A stretch of 64,000 nt of DNA from Segniliparus sp051660745 (lineage in GTDB: Bacteria; Actinomycetota; Actinomycetes; Mycobacteriales; Mycobacteriaceae), in NCBI RefSeq assembly GCF_051660745.1, contig NZ_JBOFQF010000023.1:1-64000 (forward strand), in the 5' to 3' direction. How positions within the stretch are numbered: position 1 is the first letter of the stretch; every line of letters begins with the position of its first letter. Shown in pieces: positions 53,011 through 61,490 of the stretch. A program made the position numbers and the translations under genes. The notes below the pieces were generated by a model. It ran no database searches. It was not told where the DNA came from and worked only from the letters and a program-made list of their open reading frames with translations.

Positions 53011-55109
53011 GTGAGATCGGGTCGCGCCCCTACCCGGAGCCGTGGGGCGAGGTGCAGAAACTGGTCGCGGAGCCCGTGTGGCTCGGCGTCAACGAGTGTG
53101 AGCTCGCGGACTTCGCCCAAACGCTGCGCACCGTGGCGGATCTGGAGCGCGCGAGCGGCGACGAGATCCATTCCCACGCGGGCCGGTTGGAGGACAACCA
53201 CGCCGGGGGCGGGTTGGACGCGGGGCCGGAGGCGCTGCGCTGCGACTCCACAGCCCTGCACGTCCACGCGGAGCGCTGCGAGAAGACCGCCGCGATCCTG
53301 GACGAGGCCGCGCAGGAGATCCGCGAGGCGAAGGTCGATCTCAGCATCCTCGGCGCCTACGCCCAGTCCGAGCAAGAGTCCTGGGACGTGCTGCTCAAAC
53401 AGACCGCGAACGCTCGATGGGTGCAGAAGCTCGCCGCCAAGAGCCTCGAGAAGGCCCAAGCCGCCGCGAAAGCCAGAGCGGACAAGGCCGAGACGTTCTT
53501 CACGGCGAAGATCCGCGAGCACGACAAACTCCACGAGGAAGAAATCGTCGTCGGGCACGTCGATCTGGACGAGGTCGACGGGCCGTCCGCTAGAAACGCC
53601 GCCGCCGAACCCCAGCCAGCGAGCCCAGTTCGGCCTGCCGAGACGGAATGGCGAGGGGCCGCCGATGCGAGCGCGTTCGAGCACCATGAGAACGCGTGGC
53701 CCGCGCAACCCGAGTCGCAGGCCCCCGCGCCCAGCGGCACGCCCGACTCAGGCCACCGCGCCGATCAGCCCGAACGCCCGGAGCATTCCTGGCCCCCGCC
53801 TCCTGAGGACCACCCGAGCGGCGATCCGGCGGCCACGACGTCCGCACAGTCCGGGTCCGCCGTCTTAGAGCACGACACGAGTCCGGCCTCGACCGAGGCG
53901 CAGGCCGCAGACCTCGCGGTCCCCGACGACGTGACGAACATCGACCTACAGGAGTCGAGCGACGCGGCGACGATGGGCGCGGCGGGCTCGATGACCGGGC
54001 AGGCTTTGAACCTCGCGAACGTCGAGGAGCAGTACCGGGCCGGGGGCGCTCACGGCTACCACGGCGACGACGGGTTCTTCGGGGACCGCCGCGCGGAGGA
54101 GCTGCCCCAGGACCATAAGAGCGTGTTGGCTCGGTGGGCGAAGTGGCTCGGCGCGCAGCCCGACGTGTTCCCCGCGCGCGGTCTCGCGCCGACAGGCGAG
54201 CCGAAGTACCTGCTCTCGCGGCATTTGGACTCGGAAGGCTTGGATAGGACGTTCGTCTACTCGAACCTCGGGCCGGGGGTGCTGGGGAAGCGGCTGCCGG
54301 TGCGGGCGTGGCCGGGGTGGGAGCACGCTGCCGACCCTGTTGTGCACGTCGCGCTGCTCGGCGGCGACGACCTCGTGCATGGGGCGCGGCGGCATTTCGA
54401 GCAGCAACGCGATCTCTTCGCGGCGCACGGGCTCACGTACTCGCTCGTCGGCATGGCTGTCACCTACCCGGCGACCGAGTACGCCCGCCGCGCCATCCAG
54501 GACACCAACGGCCATTTGACCGGCGCGGAGGCGGTCGAAGCCCCGTTCCTCGTGGCGGCGGCGGGGCCGCTGGTGGAGCCCGAGGGCGGCTCGGCGCACC
54601 CGTTGCAGTACTTCACCCCCGACCTCTACAACAGGATCACGGAACTTTTGGCGGGGCCGTGGGCGGTGGAGGCCCGCGCCCGTGCGCTGGACTGGGTCGC
54701 GGACATCGTCGAGGGTTCGGGGGCGCAGAGCTGGGAGGGCTTCACCGCAGTGCGCCAGGAGATCAAAGACCGCCGCACGGTCTCGCAGCGGGCGTACCTC
54801 GCTGCGTGCGAGGACGGGGCGCAGCTCGGCGCGCAGACCTGGCGCAACCTCGCCCAAGTCCAAGCCCTCCCCGAGGCGCAGCGCTCCCCGATCCACTTCC
54901 AAGGCTTCCTCGCCTACCACCGCGCGCTGATCGCCCTCGCCGGCTTGGAGCGATGGGGCCAGGCGCAGCTCGCCCAGGACCCCGGTTTCGTCCACGACCT
55001 CGCCTATCTCGCGATCCGGGCGAAAGAGGCGGACGGGGACCGCGACCTGCCCGTCCGCATGATCGCGCAGTTGCCCGACCCGGCGCAGAGCTATTGGAAG
55101 GCCAGATGA
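53007..55109 (+). CDS. Large WXG-like protein with Pro-rich linker and unknown C-terminal domain
   Basis: 700 residues. The first 190 are helical (LADFAQTLRTVADLERASGDEIHSHAG and later ARWVQKLAAKSLEKAQAAAKARADKAETFF), like T7SS substrate N-domains. A Pro/Ala/Ser/Glu-rich linker runs from about 190 to 315. The C-terminal ~350 residues form a separate globular domain (YLLSRHLDSEGLDRTFVYSNLGPGVLG, HVALLGGDDLVHGARRHFEQQ, YFTPDLYNRITELL) that I cannot assign. Delivery domain, linker and variable C-terminus is the plan of polymorphic T7SS effectors. Confidence 0.65.
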   Translation: MSEIGSRPYPEPWGEVQKLVAEPVWLGVNECELADFAQTLRTVADLERASGDEIHSHAGRLEDNHAGGGLDAGPEALRCDSTALHVHAERCEKTAAILDEAAQEIREAKVDLSILGAYAQSEQESWDVLLKQTANARWVQKLAAKSLEKAQAAAKARADKAETFFTAKIREHDKLHEEEIVVGHVDLDEVDGPSARNAAAEPQPASPVRPAETEWRGAADASAFEHHENAWPAQPESQAPAPSGTPDSGHRADQPERPEHSWPPPPEDHPSGDPAATTSAQSGSAVLEHDTSPASTEAQAADLAVPDDVTNIDLQESSDAATMGAAGSMTGQALNLANVEEQYRAGGAHGYHGDDGFFGDRRAEELPQDHKSVLARWAKWLGAQPDVFPARGLAPTGEPKYLLSRHLDSEGLDRTFVYSNLGPGVLGKRLPVRAWPGWEHAADPVVHVALLGGDDLVHGARRHFEQQRDLFAAHGLTYSLVGMAVTYPATEYARRAIQDTNGHLTGAEAVEAPFLVAAAGPLVEPEGGSAHPLQYFTPDLYNRITELLAGPWAVEARARALDWVADIVEGSGAQSWEGFTAVRQEIKDRRTVSQRAYLAACEDGAQLGAQTWRNLAQVQALPEAQRSPIHFQGFLAYHRALIALAGLERWGQAQLAQDPGFVHDLAYLAIRAKEADGDRDLPVRMIAQLPDPAQSYWKAR

Positions 55110-55171
55110 ACGCCACCATGCCCGAGCGCCCATACTTGACACAACGATCACGGAGAGGAACCCACTAGAGC

Positions 55172-55519
55172 ATGGCCGACGTGGAACTCAGTCGCGAGGA
55201 CGCCGCTCTCATCCTCAACGACTTCGACACAGCAATCGAAGAGCTGAGGGAGATTGTTGAATTTGCTCAAAAACTTGAGACACCACCGGATGCGTTCGGC
55301 TCGGGCGCGGAGGGCAAGAAGTCTCAGGAGCGGGCGCGGCTGAACGGCGAGAACATCGCCCAATACGCCAAGGACACGCTCGCCGCCACGTTAGAGCGGA
55401 AGAAAGCGGCGGAGGCAAGAATTCATGCCATCTTCGGCGCGGATTTCGACAGCAAAACCGAGTTGGCGAAGATCAATCCCAATGCGGGCAACCAGGGCCA
55501 CCTCACAGGATTCGAATGA
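55172..55519 (+). CDS. Small acidic helical protein of the T7SS-like cargo
   Basis: 115 residues, helical: DFDTAIEELREIVEFAQKLETPPDAFGSGAEGKKSQERARLNGENIAQYAKDTLAATLERKKAAEARI in pieces. Composition is as for WXG100 partners or EspG-like small chaperones, but no WXG is present. Its ATGA overlaps the start of the lipoprotein gene. ATG 55172 with AGAGGAACCC upstream. Confidence 0.62.
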   Translation: MADVELSREDAALILNDFDTAIEELREIVEFAQKLETPPDAFGSGAEGKKSQERARLNGENIAQYAKDTLAATLERKKAAEARIHAIFGADFDSKTELAKINPNAGNQGHLTGFE

Positions 55520-56232
55520 GAACCGCCATGAAAAACAACGTCGCCGTCCCGCTCGCCCTTATGGCGCTCCTCGCCGCAGGATGCCAACGCGGAGGAGCCG
55601 CCAGCCCGACCGGGACCACCAACACGGGCAACTCGACACCAGCTTCCGCAGCGCCAGCGCCGAAGAACCTGGTCACCCCAGAGACGGCGGGTAAACCCGT
55701 CCTCAATCTCAAGCTCGGCGAGCCGGTGGCCTTCCGCAAAGGCGGCATCACCCTCACCCTGATAGCTAAAAGCTTCGAAAAGCTCGACGGCGACCCACCT
55801 GACCAGACCGATTTCCTCAAGAAAGAGAGCTGCGGCGTGTGGTGGAAGCTGTCGGAGGAGATCGTCGTTGACGCAGAACCGAACGCCACCTGGAGCAACT
55901 GGGCAGTGGACTCTTTGGGGGGATTTATCGGATTCCAAAGAGGGACCGGAGGAGAAGGATTCGCCCATATCCCGGTGACTGATCCCGGCACGGGCCCAGA
56001 TCGAATCATCAATGTCACTGTGCCCGCAGAAGCCGAGCGTAGGGCGCACCCAGATACTCCTTTCCACAAGACGCTTGAGTCAAAGGAGTACTACGGTATG
56101 TGCGGGACTGACCATGACGGTGAGCTCACTGGACAGCCCAGCGGTCTGGAACCGCTCGGGGTCGATGCCAAAATCGGCAACATTCCCGAGGGCACTCTCA
56201 AGCCGACGACGATTGCGAGGTGGCTCCGATGA
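55516..56232 (+). CDS. Lipoprotein of the T7SS-like cargo
   Basis: 238 residues with a signal peptide and lipobox LLAAGC (Cys about position 23), a Thr/Ser/Ala-rich tether (to about 55) and a compact domain with NLKLGEPVAFRKGGITLTLIAKSFEKL and ESCGVWWKLSEEIVVDAEPNATWSNWAVD. Resembles extracytoplasmic DUF4352-like immunoglobulin-type domains, weakly. Coupled by 4-nt overlaps to both neighbours. Could be an immunity or anchoring protein for a secreted effector (inference). Confidence 0.65.
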   Translation: MRTAMKNNVAVPLALMALLAAGCQRGGAASPTGTTNTGNSTPASAAPAPKNLVTPETAGKPVLNLKLGEPVAFRKGGITLTLIAKSFEKLDGDPPDQTDFLKKESCGVWWKLSEEIVVDAEPNATWSNWAVDSLGGFIGFQRGTGGEGFAHIPVTDPGTGPDRIINVTVPAEAERRAHPDTPFHKTLESKEYYGMCGTDHDGELTGQPSGLEPLGVDAKIGNIPEGTLKPTTIARWLR

Positions 56233-57521
56233 GTGAGAAGAATTTCATGGCCGATCCGGCCAGTGATTTCATCGAGAACCTGGGAGTCGGGGCGAGTTTG
56301 CAGCCTGACGCGATCACGAGCCAGGTGGCGCAGGTGGCCCAGCAGGTCGGCTCACGGATCGCGGACACATTGCAGACCCTCCACAAGAGCGTCGAGTCAC
56401 GGCATTGGGTCGGCAAGGCCGGGGACGCGACTCGTGGGGAGGTGGAGGATTTGGCGACGGGGGCCAAGACGACGGCGGAGGTCATCGGCGAGCATGTGCA
56501 GCAGGTGCAGGCCGTCGCGGAGTCCGCTACAACGGCGAAGTCGGTGGTGGATCAGAACAGCCAGTGCGTGGCAGGGGTGTCGCCTATGGATCAGGTGAAG
56601 GCCGTGGCACGGGCGTTGCAGAACCACTACCACGAGCCTGGCGAGCCCGAATACCCCTCGCTCGACTACCCCGGCCGTATCCCGTCGACGCCGAGCGAGG
56701 ACCGTGGCGACACCCCGGACGGCGCGTCTCAGATCCAAACCAAACCGTCCGCAGGCGGCGCTGCCTCGTCGGGCGGAGCGCCTGAGAGCGGATCGGCCGC
56801 CACGCCTGTCGCGGCGAAACCCCAAGCGCAGGACGGCACGACCAGCGGCGCGCAGCAACCAGAAGCGGAGGGCGAAGGCAAGCCCGCTGGCGACGGGCAA
56901 AGCGCTGGGGCCGGTTCGGGCGGCGGCGCTGGGAGCGGCGGCGGATCGGGCGATGGCAAAGGCTCGGGCGCTGGTGGCGGCGCGGGCGGGGGTTCGCCGT
57001 TCGGCGGTGCGCCAGCTTCGGGCACCCCGTCCTCGAGTTCTGGTTTCGATTCCTCGGAGTCGGGGGCCACGCACGCGATGAGCGCGGGTGACTCGCTCCT
57101 CGGCTCATCCGGCGGGGGTTCCGGTCTCGGCGGCGGTGTCGGGACGCTCGGCGGCGGGGATCACGAGCGGTCCCTGTCCGCGAAGTCCGGTGTCGGCGGC
57201 GCGATGGCCGGTAGGCCGGTGGTGAACGTGAACGGCCTCGCCGGTGCTGGCGCGGGCCAGGGCGGCGGCATGGGTGGTTTCGGGGGCATGGGCGGCGCTG
57301 GCGCTGGACGGGCGGCGGAGAAGGAGCACAAGACCGCCGACTACCTGCGGGGCGAGCAGCACGGGCAGGAATTGTTCGGCGGGGATCTGCCGGTGGCAGG
57401 CCCGGATGTGATCGGCGCGGTGAGCGCGCAAGAGGTCGCGGAGGCCGAGGCAGAACGCGCAGATGCCGAGCAGGAGCAGGCGCGGCGGTTGTTGGAGGAA
57501 GAGGGATCATGGGACGCCTAG
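56229..57521 (+). CDS. WXG/PPE-like protein with Gly-rich region
   Basis: 430 residues. The helical N-terminus contains the WXG turn (RHWVGKAGDATRGEV, about 58-72). From 140 to 345 it is low-complexity Gly/Ser/Ala/Pro. The C-terminus KTADYLRGEQHGQELFGGDLPVAGPDVIGAV is a block I associate with mycobacterial T7SS proteins that sit upstream of EspC-like genes, ending in an acidic helix. Likely exported by an ESX system. ATG 56229 overlaps the lipoprotein stop. Confidence 0.7.
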   Translation: MSEKNFMADPASDFIENLGVGASLQPDAITSQVAQVAQQVGSRIADTLQTLHKSVESRHWVGKAGDATRGEVEDLATGAKTTAEVIGEHVQQVQAVAESATTAKSVVDQNSQCVAGVSPMDQVKAVARALQNHYHEPGEPEYPSLDYPGRIPSTPSEDRGDTPDGASQIQTKPSAGGAASSGGAPESGSAATPVAAKPQAQDGTTSGAQQPEAEGEGKPAGDGQSAGAGSGGGAGSGGGSGDGKGSGAGGGAGGGSPFGGAPASGTPSSSSGFDSSESGATHAMSAGDSLLGSSGGGSGLGGGVGTLGGGDHERSLSAKSGVGGAMAGRPVVNVNGLAGAGAGQGGGMGGFGGMGGAGAGRAAEKEHKTADYLRGEQHGQELFGGDLPVAGPDVIGAVSAQEVAEAEAERADAEQEQARRLLEEEGSWDA

Positions 57522-57552
57522 TAGCCGAGGGCACTGCTCAGGAGGGAACAGC

Positions 57553-57873
57553 ATGCAAGTGAACATTGAGGCGCTGCGGGCTGCGGCGAAGAGCACGGAC
57601 GACCTCGCGGGGCAGGTGGTGGTCAGCGGCGCGCCGAACGTGATGGCGTACCCGGCGCAGTACCAGCAGGCCGCGCGGGACGCGATGGCCGGTTGGGACG
57701 CCTACACGTCCGCGTGCTCGTCGGTGGCGGACGGCACGGGGCAGGTGCTGGGGAACTACTCGGGCGCGGTGCGGGGTTTCGGGGACGCCCTGCGCGGGTG
57801 CGCGGACCTCACCGAGTGCACGGACGACGACGCGGGCGCGGAGATCGCCGCGACGATGGACCGGGGGGCGTGA
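57553..57873 (+). CDS. EspC-family small secreted protein
   Basis: 106 residues, matching the ESX-1 secretion-associated/EspC pattern: MQVNIEALRAAAKSTDDLAGQV at the start, an aromatic-containing first helix (AARDAMAGWDAYTSACSSVADG) and a second helix ending in acidic residues. AGGAGGGA lies about 6 nt before the ATG. The large helical protein follows 4 nt after its stop; in mycobacteria such pairs (for example around Rv0027-Rv0029 or Rv2082) are common. Confidence 0.75.
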   Translation: MQVNIEALRAAAKSTDDLAGQVVVSGAPNVMAYPAQYQQAARDAMAGWDAYTSACSSVADGTGQVLGNYSGAVRGFGDALRGCADLTECTDDDAGAEIAATMDRGA

Positions 57874-57877
57874 GGGC

Positions 57878-60238
57878 GTGGGTGTGACGAAGGCGCTTTT
57901 GGTCGCGACCTACTCGGACCTCTCGAAGTTGGACGCGATGCGCAAGGCCGGTCAGGTGTACGTGGACAAAGGCGCAGACCTCGCCGACCGGTTGGCCGGG
58001 TTCGTCCTCCGTTCCGCCGATGTGGACGGCTGGCACGGCAAAGCCCAAAATGCCGCAGGGGCTCGCGCCGACGAGCTGGCGAAGCACGCCCGCGCCATCG
58101 GGGCGCAGTTCCAGGACGTCGGCAAGGCGCAGATCACGGGCGCGGACGCGATGGTCGAGCCGCTGCGGATCGCGAAGGAGCAGATCCACCGCGCCGAGGG
58201 CCGCGACCTGTTCCCCATGGTCGTCAACGAAGATCTCACTGTCGTGGACCCGAACCTCGACGCCTACCGCCAACAGCTGGTGAAGCTCGGGTACACCGAC
58301 GTGGCCGAGCGCGTGCAGAAACGGATCGAGGCCAGGGCGGACACCGAGGCCAAGCTGCAACAGGCGGCGAAGGACTGCGAAGAGGCCATCGACACGTGTG
58401 CGAGGGCGATGACAGACGGGCTCGACATCGCGTCCGCCGAGGCTCCCGTCCTCGCCGGGCTCAACAAAGCTCAGGCCGAGCAGGACGCGCAAGACGTCCG
58501 CGACGGCAAGACGCTCACCCCCGAGCAGCAGCAGCGGATCGACGCGGCCACCCAGCTCTCCCAGGAGCAGTGGACCGCTCTCTCCGAGGGCAGGGACGCC
58601 GAGCTGTCCCCGGCGCAGATGCAGTACATCCGCGCCCTCAACCGAGCTTTGGACGGGAAGAGCACCGGTGAGATCAAAGCCCTCGCCGACAAGCTCGGCG
58701 TCGGCCCGCAACTCGGGAACGCTTTGGAGCTCGCGGGCAACGAGCACGTTGTATCCACTCTCCCCAAGCTCGGCCCGGACGGCAAGCCCGCCGCCTACGA
58801 GCGCACCAAGGGCGGGATCGAGCAGTTGCCGAGCAAGGCGCGCGAGGCGGTCACCCAGGCCGGGGCGCGGTGGGAGCAGGTCGGGGGCAACAGCCATCAG
58901 CCGCAGATGCGGTTGGACGTGGAGCACGGCAGGGACCTCAACGACCTCAACGCGCTCTTGCAGCAGAGCGACGAGCAAGTGCGGCAGAACTCGGCGCTCG
59001 ACGGCGCTTTGGCGGACCGGGCCAAAGAGATCCAGCATTTGGCGGCGAACCCGCCGAAAGACCAGTTCGGGCAGTCCGTGATGGTCACCGGGCAGGAGCA
59101 GTCCGACCAGGTGGTGCAGAACCTGCTCCGCACGGTCGCCCCGGACCACGAGGTCGTCCACGACCAATTGCGGGGCGCGGACGGTCAGGCGCTGCTGTCG
59201 GACCTCACCCACTACCGGTGGAGCGACGGCGGGAGCGCGGCGGGGGCGTTCCTCGACCAAGGCGCGAACGCCGACGTCGCCGGGCACCAAGGCGTGCTCG
59301 CCGGTCAGAGCGAGCGGACAGTCGCCGACTACTTCGCCGCCCATCCCGAGCTGAACCAATGGGGCGGGCACACGTTCGGGGAGACCAACCCGGCCCTCGC
59401 CCAAAGCGCCGCGCACGGCCTCGCGCCGTATTTCGGCGACCTGACCGGCTCGCAGCTCGCCACGCACGCCAGCACGTTCGGCGGGGGCTTCGACGCCGAC
59501 GATGCCTACGAGAAAGGGCTCTCCCCCCACGCGAAGCAGCTGCTCGCCACCCTGTCCACCGACGACACGGCGGCCACCACGCTCAAAGACGCCGCGAACC
59601 AGGAGGAGAAGAGCCTGCTCGACAAGATGGCCCAAGCGCACAACAACGGCGACCCCCAGGGGGCGAAGGAGTACCTGCAAACCGCCGAGCGCACCAGGGC
59701 CTTGTCCGACCGGGGCCTCTACGACGCGATGGAGGCCCGCTACGGCAACACCGACGAGGCCGCGAAGCACGAGTACGCCGTGAAGAGCACCGCGTGGGAC
59801 ACCCTCAAATCCGTCGTCGGCACCGGAGCGAAAGCCGTCCCCGGCATCGGGACCGCGCTCGGAGTCGGGCTGGACGTGGCGAACCCCGCGATGAAAGCAT
59901 GGTTCCTCGGCGACGCCCCCGCAGCGCACATGCCCCCGGCCCCGCCACACGAGAACCCCGTCGTCTTCAAAACCATGGTCGCTCAAGCCCTCCTCACCAC
60001 CAACCCCGACCTCGGACAGGGAAACAAGGTGGTCGCACCAGACGGGCACATCCTCTCCGAGGACGACTGGCAGGACAAGCACGGCGGTAGGAGCAATGCA
60101 AACCGCGCTGAATACAAGGCGGAGTTGGGCAGGCTCCTGGAAGACTTGGCCACAGGATATTCAAGCCTGACCGACGACGTCCACGGAACCTACAACGACA
60201 CGGCGAATAACAACGGGCAAGAGGAGAAACATCCCTGA
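57878..60238 (+). CDS. Large helical T7SS-associated protein
   Basis: 786 residues, almost all alpha-helical and highly charged. The N-terminal 130 residues have a WXG-like element (DGWHGKAQNAAGARADELAKHARAIG). Later segments include TLTPEQQQRIDAATQLSQEQWTALSEGRDAELS, TVAPDHEVVHDQLRG, YRWSDGGSAAGAFLDQGANADVAGHQGVLAGQSERTVADYF and a hydrophobic Gly/Ala stretch VVGTGAKAVPGIGTALGVGLDVANPAM (about 645-672). Related in plan to mycobacterial TPR-repeat-region proteins downstream of EspC-like genes. Biochemical role unknown; an effector with a membrane-active segment is possible. Confidence 0.7.
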   Translation: MGVTKALLVATYSDLSKLDAMRKAGQVYVDKGADLADRLAGFVLRSADVDGWHGKAQNAAGARADELAKHARAIGAQFQDVGKAQITGADAMVEPLRIAKEQIHRAEGRDLFPMVVNEDLTVVDPNLDAYRQQLVKLGYTDVAERVQKRIEARADTEAKLQQAAKDCEEAIDTCARAMTDGLDIASAEAPVLAGLNKAQAEQDAQDVRDGKTLTPEQQQRIDAATQLSQEQWTALSEGRDAELSPAQMQYIRALNRALDGKSTGEIKALADKLGVGPQLGNALELAGNEHVVSTLPKLGPDGKPAAYERTKGGIEQLPSKAREAVTQAGARWEQVGGNSHQPQMRLDVEHGRDLNDLNALLQQSDEQVRQNSALDGALADRAKEIQHLAANPPKDQFGQSVMVTGQEQSDQVVQNLLRTVAPDHEVVHDQLRGADGQALLSDLTHYRWSDGGSAAGAFLDQGANADVAGHQGVLAGQSERTVADYFAAHPELNQWGGHTFGETNPALAQSAAHGLAPYFGDLTGSQLATHASTFGGGFDADDAYEKGLSPHAKQLLATLSTDDTAATTLKDAANQEEKSLLDKMAQAHNNGDPQGAKEYLQTAERTRALSDRGLYDAMEARYGNTDEAAKHEYAVKSTAWDTLKSVVGTGAKAVPGIGTALGVGLDVANPAMKAWFLGDAPAAHMPPAPPHENPVVFKTMVAQALLTTNPDLGQGNKVVAPDGHILSEDDWQDKHGGRSNANRAEYKAELGRLLEDLATGYSSLTDDVHGTYNDTANNNGQEEKHP

Positions 60239-61218
60239 TGACCCGCTCCCTGCTGGCAGCTGCCTTGAGCCTGGCCATGCTCGCCGCATGCACCCCCGCG
60301 CCGCCCCCGAAGCCCCCTGCCACACAGGGCGACGGGCTCCACCACCTCTCCGAGCACTTCAAAGACCTCCGCTTCGCCTGGACCGCAGAACCCGGCATCG
60401 ACCTCGTCAAAGGCCCGATGGTGGCCGTGCGGGCGTACGAGGAAGGCTCAAGGCTCGCCGGAACGACCAACAAGGAGAGCGACCTCTACCCAGGATTCGC
60501 GCGCGCGGTCCTCCCGTCAGCCCCCCCGGAAGCAAGCTCCCCCCACGAACGGGTGGGACTCTGGCCCATCGACGACGACCCGGACCCCCCCGCATGGCTC
60601 GTTCAAGAGCGAACCATACGCGGGGGAGGCGTGCTGCACATGAACGTGCTCTCCCTCACGCCGCTGAACGACGGTCAATGGGCCGCTGTCTACTGCACAG
60701 GCGACTACTCCATCCTCTACCAGCAGCCAAACGGGAAATGGAGCCACACCATCAATCCGAAGCATCCGGCGCTCACCGACCCCGCCCGTGTTCCGGCAGA
60801 CGCGGGATGGGGCGGCATAACACGGGTGGTCGTCCAACGATCCGCTGAAACGCCCGCCCCGACCAGCGCTCAAAACGCGCGCGACGCCTCCCCCCCGCAG
60901 CAAGGCCCGCTTCCCGCGCCCGAGGCCGACGTGTTCGGCGAATGGAAGGTCGTCGGTCAGATCAGTATCGGATCGCTCACCGGACAAGTGCCGAACACGT
61001 GGCCGGACAGTTCGAGGGACTACAAATCCGATCTCTGGTCAGACGGCTCCTGGGGCGAAGAAGACTGGAAACGCGCGCACGACGAGTGCATGCAAAAGGC
61101 CCCCGACCCTCGCGAGACACGGGTGAAATGGATGCTCGGCGAGCACGACGGCCCCTACCCGTACCCCGAGGCCTTGCCCGCGCCCGTCCCCGGCTGGCCC
61201 GCAGCGCGCGAAGGGTAA
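60238..61218 (+). CDS. Lipoprotein, last gene of the cargo
   Basis: 326 residues with lipobox AMLAAC (Cys18), a Pro-rich tether, and a domain with LRFAWTAEPGIDLVKGPMVAVRAYEEG, GLWPIDDDPDPPAWLVQERTIRGGG and two later Trp-rich segments. The start shares one base with the previous stop (TGATG). Position after a large secreted-type protein is the same as for the lipoprotein after the split hydrolase, which suggests an immunity or accessory role for each. Confidence 0.68.
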   Translation: MTRSLLAAALSLAMLAACTPAPPPKPPATQGDGLHHLSEHFKDLRFAWTAEPGIDLVKGPMVAVRAYEEGSRLAGTTNKESDLYPGFARAVLPSAPPEASSPHERVGLWPIDDDPDPPAWLVQERTIRGGGVLHMNVLSLTPLNDGQWAAVYCTGDYSILYQQPNGKWSHTINPKHPALTDPARVPADAGWGGITRVVVQRSAETPAPTSAQNARDASPPQQGPLPAPEADVFGEWKVVGQISIGSLTGQVPNTWPDSSRDYKSDLWSDGSWGEEDWKRAHDECMQKAPDPRETRVKWMLGEHDGPYPYPEALPAPVPGWPAAREG

Positions 61219-61455
61219 GGAGTCGGGACTGCTACTGATGCGGCAAGGTTTCCCGACAAGTCTCCGGGGTCTGCCTAGCCAGAGCGAAACATCGCAAACT
61301 ATGCCTTCTCCACTGGCCGGTTTTTGATCTACTTTTCTCATCACACGCTGGCACCGAGCGTCATTAGTCGAAGGATAATCACGCGAGAATAGTTGAAAAA
61401 TACCCTTGAACTGCTTTTTAACCAAGCGATGCGCTAAATTCTGCCGGATAGCCCA

Positions 61456-61490
61456 ATGGTCATATTTACAACTTGACAGGAAGACCAGCA
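61456..61490. other. Right attachment junction of the integrated element
   Basis: ATGGTCATATT (61456-61466) is the exact reverse complement of the left arm at 41175-41185. Host hydrolase sequence resumes to its right, certainly by AGCACGTTCGTG (61487-61498, encoding STFV). A TT at 61473-61474 is in the same codon phase as TT 41166-41167 and 6 nt from the arm. The 240 nt to its left (61219-61455) are AT-rich with no gene. Confidence 0.6.

Larger units (their letters stand above)
41168..61474. mobile_element. Integrative (AICE-like) element of about 20.3 kb in a DUF1023 gene
   Basis: Contains, left to right: large serine recombinase; HTH/zinc-repeat nuclease pair; on the minus strand a small Rep-coupled gene, RepSA-like initiator, FtsK/TraSA-like translocase and a conserved AICE small protein; on the plus strand a DUF5919-type regulator with an inositol-monophosphatase-like gene; a 600-nt repeat-bearing gap; then nine T7SS-associated genes. 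Ends are set by the split hydrolase gene and the 11-bp inverted arms. With a TT core the element is 20,307 bp. The replication/translocase module is that of conjugative AICEs, but these usually carry tyrosine integrases and sit in tRNA genes, unlike here. Confidence 0.8.

Noticed and set aside
61445..61470. GCCGGATAGCCCAATGGTCAT looks like the 5' half of a tRNA with a D-arm.
   Set aside because: No acceptor, anticodon or T-arm follows, and the AATGGTCAT part is explained by the attachment arm shared with the left junction.
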